Below are positions 7,964-16,081 of a DNA stretch of 64,000 nucleotides, in pieces. Position 1 is the first letter of the stretch, and each line of letters begins with the position of its first letter. Position numbers and translations under genes: made by a program. This DNA is from CAVONV01 sp963697355 (GTDB lineage Bacteria > Acidobacteriota > Vicinamibacteria > Marinacidobacterales > DATDRI01): positions 516,248-580,247 of the forward strand of contig CAVONV010000004.1 in NCBI GenBank assembly GCA_963697355.1. The letters are read 5' to 3'. The notes under the pieces are model-generated. The model was not told the DNA's origin. It did not search any database and saw nothing but the letters and a program-made list of their open reading frames with translations.

Positions 7964-9168
7964 TTGACATCTCCTACATCTCCAAGAATGGACGCTTCAA
8001 CCCGCTCGATTCTCTTCAGCGCGTTTTCGTATCCCACTTGGGCTATTAGAGCGTACACCAGTCTTTCAATACCGAAGGCCGCGCAGCCCGTGTGTGCGGG
8101 TGTCTTATTGGTTGTTTGGATGCCGAAGCGCTTTCCGAAGTAGCTTTCGTGATAGTTGAAAGATGCAGCCGCCACGGTGTCCTTTTTGTTGAAAGGGAGT
8201 CTCAGCTCGTACTTGAGCTCGTTGGAAATCTGAAAGAAACGGAGCGTTTTATACTCCGTCGTAAAAAACGGGTCGGAGGCGGTCTCGAGAGTAGCAGATA
8301 CGTCCAAAAGCTCGACCAGGCGCCAGAAGAAATCCATCGCTTTCTGACGGGCGTGAATGACTCGTTCTGCCTCCCCCACGAAGACGATCTCCCGCATCGT
8401 GAATTCCCACAGGCGGGCGAGGTCGGACATATTCTTGGATTCGTAACGAAAGCACCTGCCACTTGCTGTGTAGACCAGCAAGCCATCGGCATCTGAAGGC
8501 AATGAACTGTTTCGTAGGCCTCCGTAGGTGTGGAAGCAGACGGCCGGAGAGAGACAGTATTCCGGCGTGTTGAACTCGTCAAGTGACTGAAGTGTCAATT
8601 CGGCGTTTTCGCGATGCCTGCCGGCAAACCCCTGAAGTGCGTCGTAGTCTTCGCGCAGGTGGATTGCAAACGTAAGGGAATGGGCGAAGGAAGAAAAGTA
8701 GTCCGCGCGGCGCAACCAATCCGATGGTATGAGGACGTTGTATTCTCTAGCGGCGGCCCCGAAAATTTCCACGCCGATCTTCTCTAGAACCTTGTCGAGT
8801 CTAGCGAGCAATTCCCGAAAGGCGCCCGCACGCGACACGACGCCGGGTCCTTCCATCGATATGTCACCCGCCTCCTCCAACGAGGCGAGAACGTTCTCGT
8901 CGTACACCTCGTTGTCTCGCGTTCGGCTCTTGAGACAAGAGGGTTCTACGGACAAACGATCGCTTTTCATCCTATCGATCAGCTTGCCGACTTTGTCCGA
9001 GATCACATCGGCATCAGCATCTTGTTCGAGCACGATTTCCAGGTTTTTGGTATCGGGTGCGAGGGAACACTTGATGATTTGCTGATCGCAGTAACAAGTG
9101 TATTTGGCGATTTCGACACGGGTGTCTTGGGTGAGCGTGGCCGGCAATTGAATCATTATCGTCTTCAT
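7960..9168 (-). CDS. Amino acid:[carrier protein] ligase, seryl-tRNA-synthetase-like
   Basis: A 402-residue class II aminoacyl-tRNA-synthetase homologue. The catalytic domain (about 115-400) resembles the methanogenic-type SerRS core used by stand-alone amino acid:carrier-protein ligases. Motif 2 is seen in GRCFRYESKN and LWEFTMREIVFVG (238-265). Motif 3 is AAFGIERL (363-370). Cys211, Glu243 and Cys362 fit the zinc-binding Cys/Glu/Cys set that replaces normal amino acid recognition. Known members adenylate glycine or alanine and load it on a phosphopantetheinylated carrier instead of tRNA. The roughly 100-residue N-terminal domain is not recognised. I chose ATG 9168, two bases after the ACP stop; a TTG at 9174 overlaps that stop. 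The coupled ACP supports the function; the amino acid loaded is unknown. Confidence 0.82.
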   Translation of the reverse strand: MKTIMIQLPATLTQDTRVEIAKYTCYCDQQIIKCSLAPDTKNLEIVLEQDADADVISDKVGKLIDRMKSDRLSVEPSCLKSRTRDNEVYDENVLASLEEAGDISMEGPGVVSRAGAFRELLARLDKVLEKIGVEIFGAAAREYNVLIPSDWLRRADYFSSFAHSLTFAIHLREDYDALQGFAGRHRENAELTLQSLDEFNTPEYCLSPAVCFHTYGGLRNSSLPSDADGLLVYTASGRCFRYESKNMSDLARLWEFTMREIVFVGEAERVIHARQKAMDFFWRLVELLDVSATLETASDPFFTTEYKTLRFFQISNELKYELRLPFNKKDTVAAASFNYHESYFGKRFGIQTTNKTPAHTGCAAFGIERLVYALIAQVGYENALKRIERVEASILGDVGDVK

Positions 9169-9170
9169 GT

Positions 9171-9410
9171 TCAATCCGTGGTTGCTCCCTGTATGATATT
9201 CACGAGTTTGCCCAAGGTGCGGGCGTGAATGAACTGGCTGTCATCGATGCTGATGCCGAATTTCTCTTCTAGCATCAACAGAATGCTCAGAGCGTTTGTC
9301 GATTCTATCCCGACCTCGGAATAGAGATCCTTATCAAGAGGTATCTCCTCGTCGAGGTTGCATGTCGATTTGATTAGTTGAGCGACTTCGTCCGTCAGTT
9401 TGTCATTCAT
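9171..9410 (-). CDS. Dedicated acyl carrier protein
   Basis: A 79-residue acidic helical protein of the ACP/PCP family. The phosphopantetheine attachment serine is Ser37 in VGIESTNAL, an E-S-T variant of the usual D-S-L/M, followed by the typical helix LLMLEEKFGISI. The start ATG at 9410 gives a normal ACP length; an upstream in-frame extension to 9509 is cysteine-rich and unlike the family. It is the first gene of a run with the amino acid:carrier-protein ligase (2-base gap) and a GNAT (overlap), so its cargo is most likely an amino acid rather than a fatty acid. It needs a 4'-phosphopantetheinyl transferase that is not encoded in this window. Confidence 0.85.
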   Translation of the reverse strand: MNDKLTDEVAQLIKSTCNLDEEIPLDKDLYSEVGIESTNALSILLMLEEKFGISIDDSQFIHARTLGKLVNIIQGATTD

Positions 9411-9548
9411 TTTGGCAGACTCAATAGAAGAATGTTCTTCCCAGAGGACCACAGGTGTCTCGATCTGAGAACACCGACATATTTTTGTTTTTTTGCAGAA
9501 ACCGAACACGTGGGGTGTTGATTCGATTTCAAGAACCCCGATAGAAAA

Positions 9549-9557
9549 ATTATAGCA
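9549..9557 (-). promoter_or_regulatory. Extended -10 promoter for the ACP module
   Basis: On the minus strand the sequence reads TGCTATAAT, an extended -10 element (TGnTATAAT). It lies about 140 bases upstream of the ACP start and within the 337-base gap after the GNAT gene at 9748. No good -35 box is present, which extended -10 promoters can do without. It would give the ACP-ligase-GNAT module its own transcript. Confidence 0.5.
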
Positions 9558-9747
9558 GAAAAAAGGGGTAATGACATCAGATCAAACGAGGAAGAGCAAG
9601 GGTGACCGCCTCATGTTGTCGGTGACTCTTGTACTTTCCGCTGTCCCGGGTAGGACCGGCACGGGTCATTTCTATGCGCGGCGAAAGAGATGGGGGGTTG
9701 CCCCCACGCTGTTCGCCTTTTCTCTTGTGCTCGACCGTGCGGAGACC

Positions 9748-10755
9748 TCACCAGTCGGAGTCCAAGTAGCTGACCTCCCATAGGTCCGGATCGGTGGGGA
9801 GTGCAGCCGTATCGAGGCCGTAGACAAACATTGCTCCGGTGAAGGGGCGACGCAAGCACAACCTTCTTGGTAGGAGTGCTCGGTTGGAGTTGTTGCCCAA
9901 GAGGAGGAGATACGCCGAGTCGGCCAGGCCCTTCGCGTAGACGTATTTCAGGAATGTGACCAAATAGGTCGAGTGGGGGAGCGGAAACAAGCAGTCTACG
10001 ATCTCCAAGTCTCCTTCGACGACTTTGCAAATGAAGCATCCGGCAAGCTCTCGCCCGCGATAGACGGAGAAAGCCCTCATGCGGATGCGAGGGTTGTCCA
10101 TGACTCGCCAGTTCAGTATCTCGGCGGAGCGCTCGCCGCGTACCTTGTGGTCGTCGAATCGTGGAATGACGTCATCTGTGAAACGCTCGATCTCCTCGAT
10201 TCTTACGTCCGGTGAAGCGCCCCAAAACAAAAGGTAACGGTAAAGGCCGAACAATGGCCGCATAACAGGGCGCAACCACGCAATGCGTTGGTTCTTGAGT
10301 AGGCTTTTGGATGAAAGATGAAAGGAGTAGGCGGTGCCGTTTGCATGTCGTTTCCAACCGGCGTTTTGAAGGGCCTGCGCGACTGAGGGCAGGGAAAAGA
10401 AGCTCAAGTAGAAAAAATCGCGCTCGACTCCTTTAGGTCGTTCCGAGAGCACAAAAGACATCACGTCGTTGAAAAGATGTTTGCCCCGGATCTCTCGACC
10501 CATCAGACCATCGACTGGCTGTATGCCAACGACGCGCCGACCCTTATGGATGTAGCTTTGAGGCATGATGGCGACTGCGCCCACCAGCTTGCCATCCAGG
10601 ACCAATTTGAAAGGCTGTGCAGCCCCGCGTGGGTTTTGGAAGTATTTCCAGTCCCACCAGCTTCGTTCATGTAGAGCGAAGCGGTATTCCTTGAACAAAG
10701 CGACTATATCACGAGAGTCCTCGGGGGTCGCTCGCAGGATTTCCATTTGTCCCAT
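9748..10755 (-). CDS. GNAT/FemAB-like acetyltransferase family protein
   Basis: A 335-residue cytosolic protein with a GNAT-type N-terminus: ILRATPEDSRDIVALFKEYR, then a WWDWKYFQNP segment and VGAVAIMPQSYI, which matches the family of GNAT proteins that occur in polysaccharide clusters. The C-terminal half has a second beta-rich GNAT-like region (RELAGCFICKV, LLLLGNNSNRALL). I chose ATG 10755, two bases after the stop of the upstream deacetylase gene; the reading frame extends upstream to 10791 but would overlap that gene. By coupling it probably acts with the deacetylase, for example re-acylating a deacetylated sugar amine. That pairing is an inference. Confidence 0.65.
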   Translation of the reverse strand: MGQMEILRATPEDSRDIVALFKEYRFALHERSWWDWKYFQNPRGAAQPFKLVLDGKLVGAVAIMPQSYIHKGRRVVGIQPVDGLMGREIRGKHLFNDVMSFVLSERPKGVERDFFYLSFFSLPSVAQALQNAGWKRHANGTAYSFHLSSKSLLKNQRIAWLRPVMRPLFGLYRYLLFWGASPDVRIEEIERFTDDVIPRFDDHKVRGERSAEILNWRVMDNPRIRMRAFSVYRGRELAGCFICKVVEGDLEIVDCLFPLPHSTYLVTFLKYVYAKGLADSAYLLLLGNNSNRALLPRRLCLRRPFTGAMFVYGLDTAALPTDPDLWEVSYLDSDW

Positions 10756-10757
10756 GG

Positions 10758-11765
10758 TTATTGGGTACCCATCTGTCTCAACGCGGCCCAATTGACCCGA
10801 TACCGGATCAATGCAAGTGAATCGAAGCCGCCGATCATCACTCGGGGAATATCCAGGAGATCCACCTTCTTGCCGATGAATCCGGGCGTCGTCCCGTAGC
10901 CAAACTCGAATCCTGCTTCGGCGCTGAGGGCCCTGACTCTGATGTCGGAGTCACCGTTGGGGTAGGCGATGTGCCGTATCTTCCTCCCCGTGGCTTCCGT
11001 CAGGATATTAAGGGAGCTTTCCAGATTGCGCCTCAGGTCCTCGTCGTCCAAGCGAGTCAAGATGTGATGTTGGTGTGAGTGGGAACCGAAATGGCACAAC
11101 CCGCTGTCGTACATTTCGCGGAGTTCCTCCCCATTGAGAGGACGGTATTCTTCCATGTTCTTTGCTACTTTTTCTCCGAAAGCTTCATCAAAGTAGTCGA
11201 GTATTTTCTTGACGTTGGGATGATTCCCGTTACCGAGTGCAATGATGTCAGCCAGCAATGCTCGGATGTCTTCCCAGCGTGACGCGATATTGCCCTGTCC
11301 AAAGGCGTATTTCGACAGCCCCTGTTCACGTAGATCCAATGTGCTGAGACCGAGAGTTTGGATGGGCGTGACGATTCGATCGAACCAAAAAGCATCTCCT
11401 GTCATCAGGTGATGAGTGGACACGAAAAACAAGGCTGGGGCGTCGAACTCCTTCAGCACGGGTAGTACCAGACGGTGATTGTTCCGATAGCCGTCATCGA
11501 AAGTAATCAGAATGTTGACGCGGTCGTCCGCCATCTTGCTCTTATCGAAAAGCTCATCCGGTACGATGAAGCGGCCCCATCGGCTCATTTCTTCCAACTG
11601 CTCGGCAAAGGAAGAACGGCTCACTCGGAGCCAAGAGTCGAAGTCGTCATCACGCCTTACGTCATGGTAGGTGACGACCAGAACTCGAGGCGTGGATGTC
11701 TTGGCTGTGAGCTTGGTCAATATAGGCGAACCGATGATGTTTTTTATCGCAGTGCTGAGCATCAA
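10758..11765 (-). CDS. NodB-domain polysaccharide deacetylase
   Basis: A 335-residue carbohydrate esterase family 4 protein. The catalytic base/metal motif TFDDG is at residues 88-92, the metal-binding SHSHQH at 227-232, and YHDV at 33-36 is the usual N-terminal landmark. A long insertion between the two motifs (about 120-215) makes it larger than a minimal NodB domain. No signal peptide is evident. These enzymes remove N- or O-acetyl groups from glycans. Its stop is two bases before the GNAT start, so a deacetylase/acyltransferase pair is likely. This is one of three NodB proteins in the window (others at 17801 and 33390). Confidence 0.87.
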   Translation of the reverse strand: MMLSTAIKNIIGSPILTKLTAKTSTPRVLVVTYHDVRRDDDFDSWLRVSRSSFAEQLEEMSRWGRFIVPDELFDKSKMADDRVNILITFDDGYRNNHRLVLPVLKEFDAPALFFVSTHHLMTGDAFWFDRIVTPIQTLGLSTLDLREQGLSKYAFGQGNIASRWEDIRALLADIIALGNGNHPNVKKILDYFDEAFGEKVAKNMEEYRPLNGEELREMYDSGLCHFGSHSHQHHILTRLDDEDLRRNLESSLNILTEATGRKIRHIAYPNGDSDIRVRALSAEAGFEFGYGTTPGFIGKKVDLLDIPRVMIGGFDSLALIRYRVNWAALRQMGTQ

Positions 11766-11930
11766 GCCACTACCGCCTCTTCAACACTTTCGGAGCCTGG
11801 AATCGGCATTCGCTTCCTCATAGAGCATGGTCTGCGCGATTCGCATGACCTTGATCAGCATTTCGAATCCCCAGCAGCTCGACAATCAACATTGCCGAAA
11901 TTGACTGTGGCCGTCAAGCTTCTTGCTTGC

Positions 11931-13211
11931 TTACTTACTGTCTGGAGACCCCGAAATTTCTACGGGAAAACCGGCAGTATTAGAAAGATTGCCTGAATCA
12001 AAAATATACAGGTAGTTCTTACCATTAGGTAGAGCCCCCTGATTGACAACAAGAGTTATGGAACTCTCCGACCACTCTACCGGAATCTGCGGTTCGACGA
12101 TTTTGCAGTCAGCGTATTTGGGGGCATCTCCAATGATGACCCGGGAGTAGGTGTTGTCGACGTACACATCATCGAAGAATCGGCAGGCGTCGTTGTTGAG
12201 ATCATCCTGACCGTTCCCACAGGCTCCCTGCTTCCAAAAGCCGCCGAGAGTTGCCCCTCCAAAAGGCTCCGGATATCTTTGCGTAACGAAGGTGCAATCC
12301 CCCTCCTTGTCTCTGTCTGTATTGACCATATCGACGTTGTTGAACCTTGTAATGTAGAGCTCATTGCCCTTCGTGGTGTCGAGGATGTGTTCTTCTCTGA
12401 CCCAATCCAATGCGGGATTCTTGACGTCCTTATCAAATGTGATTACCGGATACCCGAACTCGCTGGGATCGCCGTCGTCGCGCCAGATCCAATCACCACA
12501 ATTGTTCCTATCGAGAAGCTGGATCATGTGAGGGCCACCTATCCATTTCTCCTTACATCCCGGAGAGCGCCTTCGTTCTCCCAATCCGCCTCTGCAGCCA
12601 TTGACGTTGTCGTAGCAGAAGGGGTTTGTATACATATCGAAGGGTGGATTCGTTTCCCAATTGAAATACTTGTAGTTCTCGTCTCCCTTTGGCCACAGGG
12701 GATCCAACCTTAGGTAATAACTGACATACCAGACATGGTGTCTTTCGCCGTCGCTGACAGTGAGACCGACATTCTGCCCCACTTCACCCCCTAAGCACTC
12801 GCCTTGCTCATCATGGCAGCCGACAAGATACTGAGTGCTGTGAGGATGTGGTCCTGGAACCTTTCTATGTTGGACGGCTCGATATTGCATGTTCGAGTAG
12901 CCGTCGTCTCGTGTTACAGCTTTGGGCCATGCATCGCTGTAGTGCTTGCGGGAACCGTCCAGGGTCGATACGACCCAAGTCATATCTCCTTTGCGCAACA
13001 AGGACATATCTTGTGCCGGGGCTCCTTCACCGTCGTCCCACCATAGAGGCGTCGCCGGCGATTTGGTCCCGAACGCGGACCCACCGATGGTGATCGACTC
13101 CTTGTGCGTCAATGTCTCGGGCACGCGCTCGACGCGAGGTTGAGCCTGAGAGGTTTGGATAGACAACGTGACGAGACCCACGGCAACACTCAGACGTCGC
13201 CAATAGTACAT
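11931..13211 (-). CDS. Secreted beta-rich protein of unknown function, copy 1
   Basis: A 426-residue exported protein with a signal peptide (YYWRRLSVAVGLVTL to AQA at about residue 24). The N-terminal region (about 27-60) looks like an IPT/TIG-type or immunoglobulin-like strand set (ESITIGGSAFGTKS). The rest is rich in W, Y, G and cysteine, with pairs such as CHDEQGEC, CYDNVNGC and CGDWIW that suggest disulfides. It is a tandem paralog of the next gene. I chose ATG 13211 because GGGGAG lies just upstream; the longer frame to 13400 would run into the neighbour. No catalytic motif is recognised. A jelly-roll polysaccharide lyase or glycan-binding role is possible from context only. Confidence 0.75.
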   Translation of the reverse strand: MYYWRRLSVAVGLVTLSIQTSQAQPRVERVPETLTHKESITIGGSAFGTKSPATPLWWDDGEGAPAQDMSLLRKGDMTWVVSTLDGSRKHYSDAWPKAVTRDDGYSNMQYRAVQHRKVPGPHPHSTQYLVGCHDEQGECLGGEVGQNVGLTVSDGERHHVWYVSYYLRLDPLWPKGDENYKYFNWETNPPFDMYTNPFCYDNVNGCRGGLGERRRSPGCKEKWIGGPHMIQLLDRNNCGDWIWRDDGDPSEFGYPVITFDKDVKNPALDWVREEHILDTTKGNELYITRFNNVDMVNTDRDKEGDCTFVTQRYPEPFGGATLGGFWKQGACGNGQDDLNNDACRFFDDVYVDNTYSRVIIGDAPKYADCKIVEPQIPVEWSESSITLVVNQGALPNGKNYLYIFDSGNLSNTAGFPVEISGSPDSK

Positions 13212-13359
13212 TGCTCCCCAGCCTTTCTTTGGAGATCTATATTTAACCACGTACCGGTTGGAATGGGTAGGGGAATGACACGCAAGCATTTGTAGAACCG
13301 GTTTGAAGAGAGTCATGTGAAATAGACACCTGTCAAACGTTATGTTCACCTCGAGGATG

Positions 13360-14658
13360 CTACGGCCTAATTCGTAGATTCCTCGGAGCTCCGAGATCAC
13401 TCACCTGCACGGGAAAGCCGGCACTGTTCGGGACGTTGTCTGCACTGAAGATATAGAGATAGTTTGTGCCGTGAGGAATCGCCCCCTGGTTCACGGTAAT
13501 CGTGATGGTGTCGTCGGACCACTCGATAGGGATCTGGGGCTCGACAATTCTGCAGTCGGCGTAATGGGGAGCGTCTCCCAGAATGACTCGTGAAAATGTG
13601 TTGTCCACGTACACATCGTCGAAGTACCGGCAGGCATTGTTGTTGAGGTCGTCTTGACCGTTGTCGCAAAGTCTTTGCCTCCAGAAGCCTCCAAGTGTCG
13701 CTCCACCGAAAGGTTCCCGAGTCAACTCTTGATTGAAGGTGCAATCCCCCTCAACATCAAGATCGGTATTGAGCAAATCCACGTTGTCAATTCTGGTAAC
13801 ATAGAGCTCTCGGCCTCTCGTCGTGTCGAGTAAGTGCTCTTCCTTTACCCAATACAGTGCAGGGTTTTTGACGGTAGTATCGAATGTTATCACCGGGTAC
13901 CCGTATTCACCGGGGTCTCCGTCTGTGTCCCAGATCCAATCGCCGCAGACATCTCTGTCGAGAATCTCTGTTTGATGTGGGCCGCTCATCCACTCATCTT
14001 TGCATCCCGGAGACCGTCTCCTTCCTAAGTAGCCACCCGTGCAGCCGTTGATGTTGTCGTAGCAAAAAGGAACCGAGTACATGAGGAAGGGAGGGTTCGT
14101 TTCCCAGTTGAAATACTTGTAGTTCTCTTCCCCCGTTGGCCACAAGGGGTCCAGCTTCAGATAGAAGCTGACAAACCAGACGGGGTGCCTGGACCCGTCG
14201 CTCACCGTGAGACCGACGTTTTGTCCCACCTCACCTCCTAAGCACTCGCCCTGTTCATCATGGCAACCGATCAGGTACTGAGTGCTACGAGGATGAGGTC
14301 CAGCCACTCCACGGTGTGGGATGACGCGATATTGCATGTTCGAGTAGCCGCCGTTTCGGGTCACGTTTTTGGGCCATGCATCACGGTAGTGCTTGAGGGC
14401 ACCTGGCAGAGTGGATACCACCCAAGTCATTTCTCCCCAATGTAATACGGACATGTTGTTGGCTGGAGCGCTATCTCCGTCATCCCACCATAGAGGCGCG
14501 GCCGGTGTCTTCGCCCCGAAGTAGGCTCCATTGATGGTGACGACTGCGTGATGAGACAAGACGCCGGAAACCTCGTCGATACTGGGTTGTGCGAGAACGA
14601 CGCCTTGAATGATCGTGAGGGCTGTCAAGAAGCTCGAGACTCTTTGGATAGGTGTCAT
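13360..14658 (-). CDS. Secreted beta-rich protein of unknown function, copy 2
   Basis: A 432-residue paralog of the protein at 11931-13211, colinear over its whole length. Both share SNMQYR, CHDEQGECLGGEVGQN, YKYFNWETNPPF, PFGGATLGGFW, the FDDVYVDN strand and a C-terminal NYLYIF region. The signal peptide is residues 1-23 (ending LAQ). All conserved cysteines and the tryptophans of WWDDG are retained in both, so both are probably functional. The position between GT4 and deacetylase genes of an exopolysaccharide locus suggests an extracellular polymer-binding or polymer-processing protein. I do not recognise the family. Confidence 0.75.
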   Translation of the reverse strand: MTPIQRVSSFLTALTIIQGVVLAQPSIDEVSGVLSHHAVVTINGAYFGAKTPAAPLWWDDGDSAPANNMSVLHWGEMTWVVSTLPGALKHYRDAWPKNVTRNGGYSNMQYRVIPHRGVAGPHPRSTQYLIGCHDEQGECLGGEVGQNVGLTVSDGSRHPVWFVSFYLKLDPLWPTGEENYKYFNWETNPPFLMYSVPFCYDNINGCTGGYLGRRRSPGCKDEWMSGPHQTEILDRDVCGDWIWDTDGDPGEYGYPVITFDTTVKNPALYWVKEEHLLDTTRGRELYVTRIDNVDLLNTDLDVEGDCTFNQELTREPFGGATLGGFWRQRLCDNGQDDLNNNACRYFDDVYVDNTFSRVILGDAPHYADCRIVEPQIPIEWSDDTITITVNQGAIPHGTNYLYIFSADNVPNSAGFPVQVSDLGAPRNLRIRP

Positions 14659-14709
14659 TTCGAACTTTCAAAAGGAGTTACAGCACATCGCGGATTTGCA
14701 CGCTCTTGT

Positions 14710-16044
14710 TCAATTGCGCCATCCGCGACGAACATTTCCATTCATGACGATGTTGGAGTACGCCTCCAACGTTTCTTCTGCGACCTTCGCCCATCGGTAC
14801 TTGGTCTTACTCAGTTGGCGGGAATGGGCCCCCATTACCTCTGTTTTTGTCTCATCATTCACGAGCTGCGCAAGTGTCGCGGCAAGGCTCTCTGGATTAC
14901 CGGTTGTGAAGAGTAAGCCGTTCTTTCCCTCTTCAACGGCTTCTTCGAATCCGGGAATGTTGCTGGCGACCACGGGTTTTCCAAAGGCGTATGCGATTTG
15001 CAGAACTCCACTCCCCGTGACTTCATGATAGGGCAAAGCGACGATATCCGCTGCGGAGAAGTATTTGTGGACTTCGTCGTTCCGGACGTAGCCCAGGTGT
15101 TCGAATACATCGTCAGCGATACGTTCTGAGGTAATCATGCTTCTGTACTTCCCATATTCTTCGCAAGGTTCACCAACAATCATGAGTTTGATGGGACGGC
15201 AGGATTCCTTCACCTTGGGCAAAGCTCGAAGCAAAACATCGAGTCCCTTGTTGGGTCGAATAGCTCCAAAGAACAAGATGGTTTTGCATGAGCTCGGAAT
15301 GCCCAATGCCTCCTTCGCGTCGTGTTTCTCGATCGCGGGAGAGGGGAGGAAGAATTGGTAGTCCCCATGGGGAATCACCGTGATCTTCTCTCGCGGCAAA
15401 TGGAACAATTCGGCGATCTCGTTCTTGCCGCTGTGTGTGTGAATAATCAAGTGGTCACAGGCCGAGTACATGATTCGATAGATGAGTCGGTGGTGCAACT
15501 TGAGCGGTCCGTGACGGGGACGGACGTTGTGAACGGTAATTAGGGTTTTGTACCCGGACATCTTGAAAGCGAGGACCATGAGTAGCTCGACTTCATTAAG
15601 GCTCTGGAAATGAACCAAATCCGTGCCGCGACGTCCAGCGAGTCGGAGAGCCTCTAGGATATTTATTGGATACTCGAGGAGCTTGACAGCTCTACGCAGA
15701 TAACAGAAGAGTCCGGTTTCATTGTCGAAAGGAGGGAAAGTTCGTGCCAGCTTATCGGACAAGCGAAACATCTTGGGGAAGATGCTGAAAACGCAACCTT
15801 CTTGATTGAATTCATAACCGGCGGTCGTGTACAGATCGACAGGGACACTATGCGCTCCGAGCGAGCTACTCAGATTGAATGCGTAGTGCGCTATGCCGCC
15901 GTCCTTCATGGCCTCCAACATCATGACCCTGGGCAGTCCGCTGGCTTCGGTCGTGGGAGAAAGCTCCAATGATTCATGCGCCATCGACGGCAGTTCTCCT
16001 AAGCTTCGCTCTTGACCTCGTGACGGTGTCATCTCACCTTTCAT
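14710..16044 (-). CDS. GT4-family glycosyltransferase
   Basis: A 444-residue retaining GT-B glycosyltransferase. The N-terminal acceptor lobe has KDGGIAHYAFNLSSSL. The C-terminal donor lobe has FGAIRPNKGLDVLLRALP, LGYVRNDEVHKYFSAADIVALPYHEVTGSG and the GLLFTTGNPESLA tail, all hallmarks of GT4 enzymes using nucleotide sugars. The start ATG 16044 is taken because the frame extension to 16266 overlaps the upstream phosphodiesterase gene and has no family homology. It is cytosolic, adding a sugar to the lipid-linked exopolysaccharide repeat. Donor sugar unknown. The upstream neighbour ends 37 bases away, consistent with one operon. Confidence 0.88.
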   Translation of the reverse strand: MKGEMTPSRGQERSLGELPSMAHESLELSPTTEASGLPRVMMLEAMKDGGIAHYAFNLSSSLGAHSVPVDLYTTAGYEFNQEGCVFSIFPKMFRLSDKLARTFPPFDNETGLFCYLRRAVKLLEYPINILEALRLAGRRGTDLVHFQSLNEVELLMVLAFKMSGYKTLITVHNVRPRHGPLKLHHRLIYRIMYSACDHLIIHTHSGKNEIAELFHLPREKITVIPHGDYQFFLPSPAIEKHDAKEALGIPSSCKTILFFGAIRPNKGLDVLLRALPKVKESCRPIKLMIVGEPCEEYGKYRSMITSERIADDVFEHLGYVRNDEVHKYFSAADIVALPYHEVTGSGVLQIAYAFGKPVVASNIPGFEEAVEEGKNGLLFTTGNPESLAATLAQLVNDETKTEVMGAHSRQLSKTKYRWAKVAEETLEAYSNIVMNGNVRRGWRN

Positions 16045-16081
16045 GGACGCCTCAGGAGCGTTCGTGATGCTCGCTGCGAAG

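Noticed and set aside
9591..9720. Terminator at GGGGGTTGCCCCC after the GNAT gene
   Set aside because: The stem is short (5 bp) and is not followed by a T-run on the minus strand.
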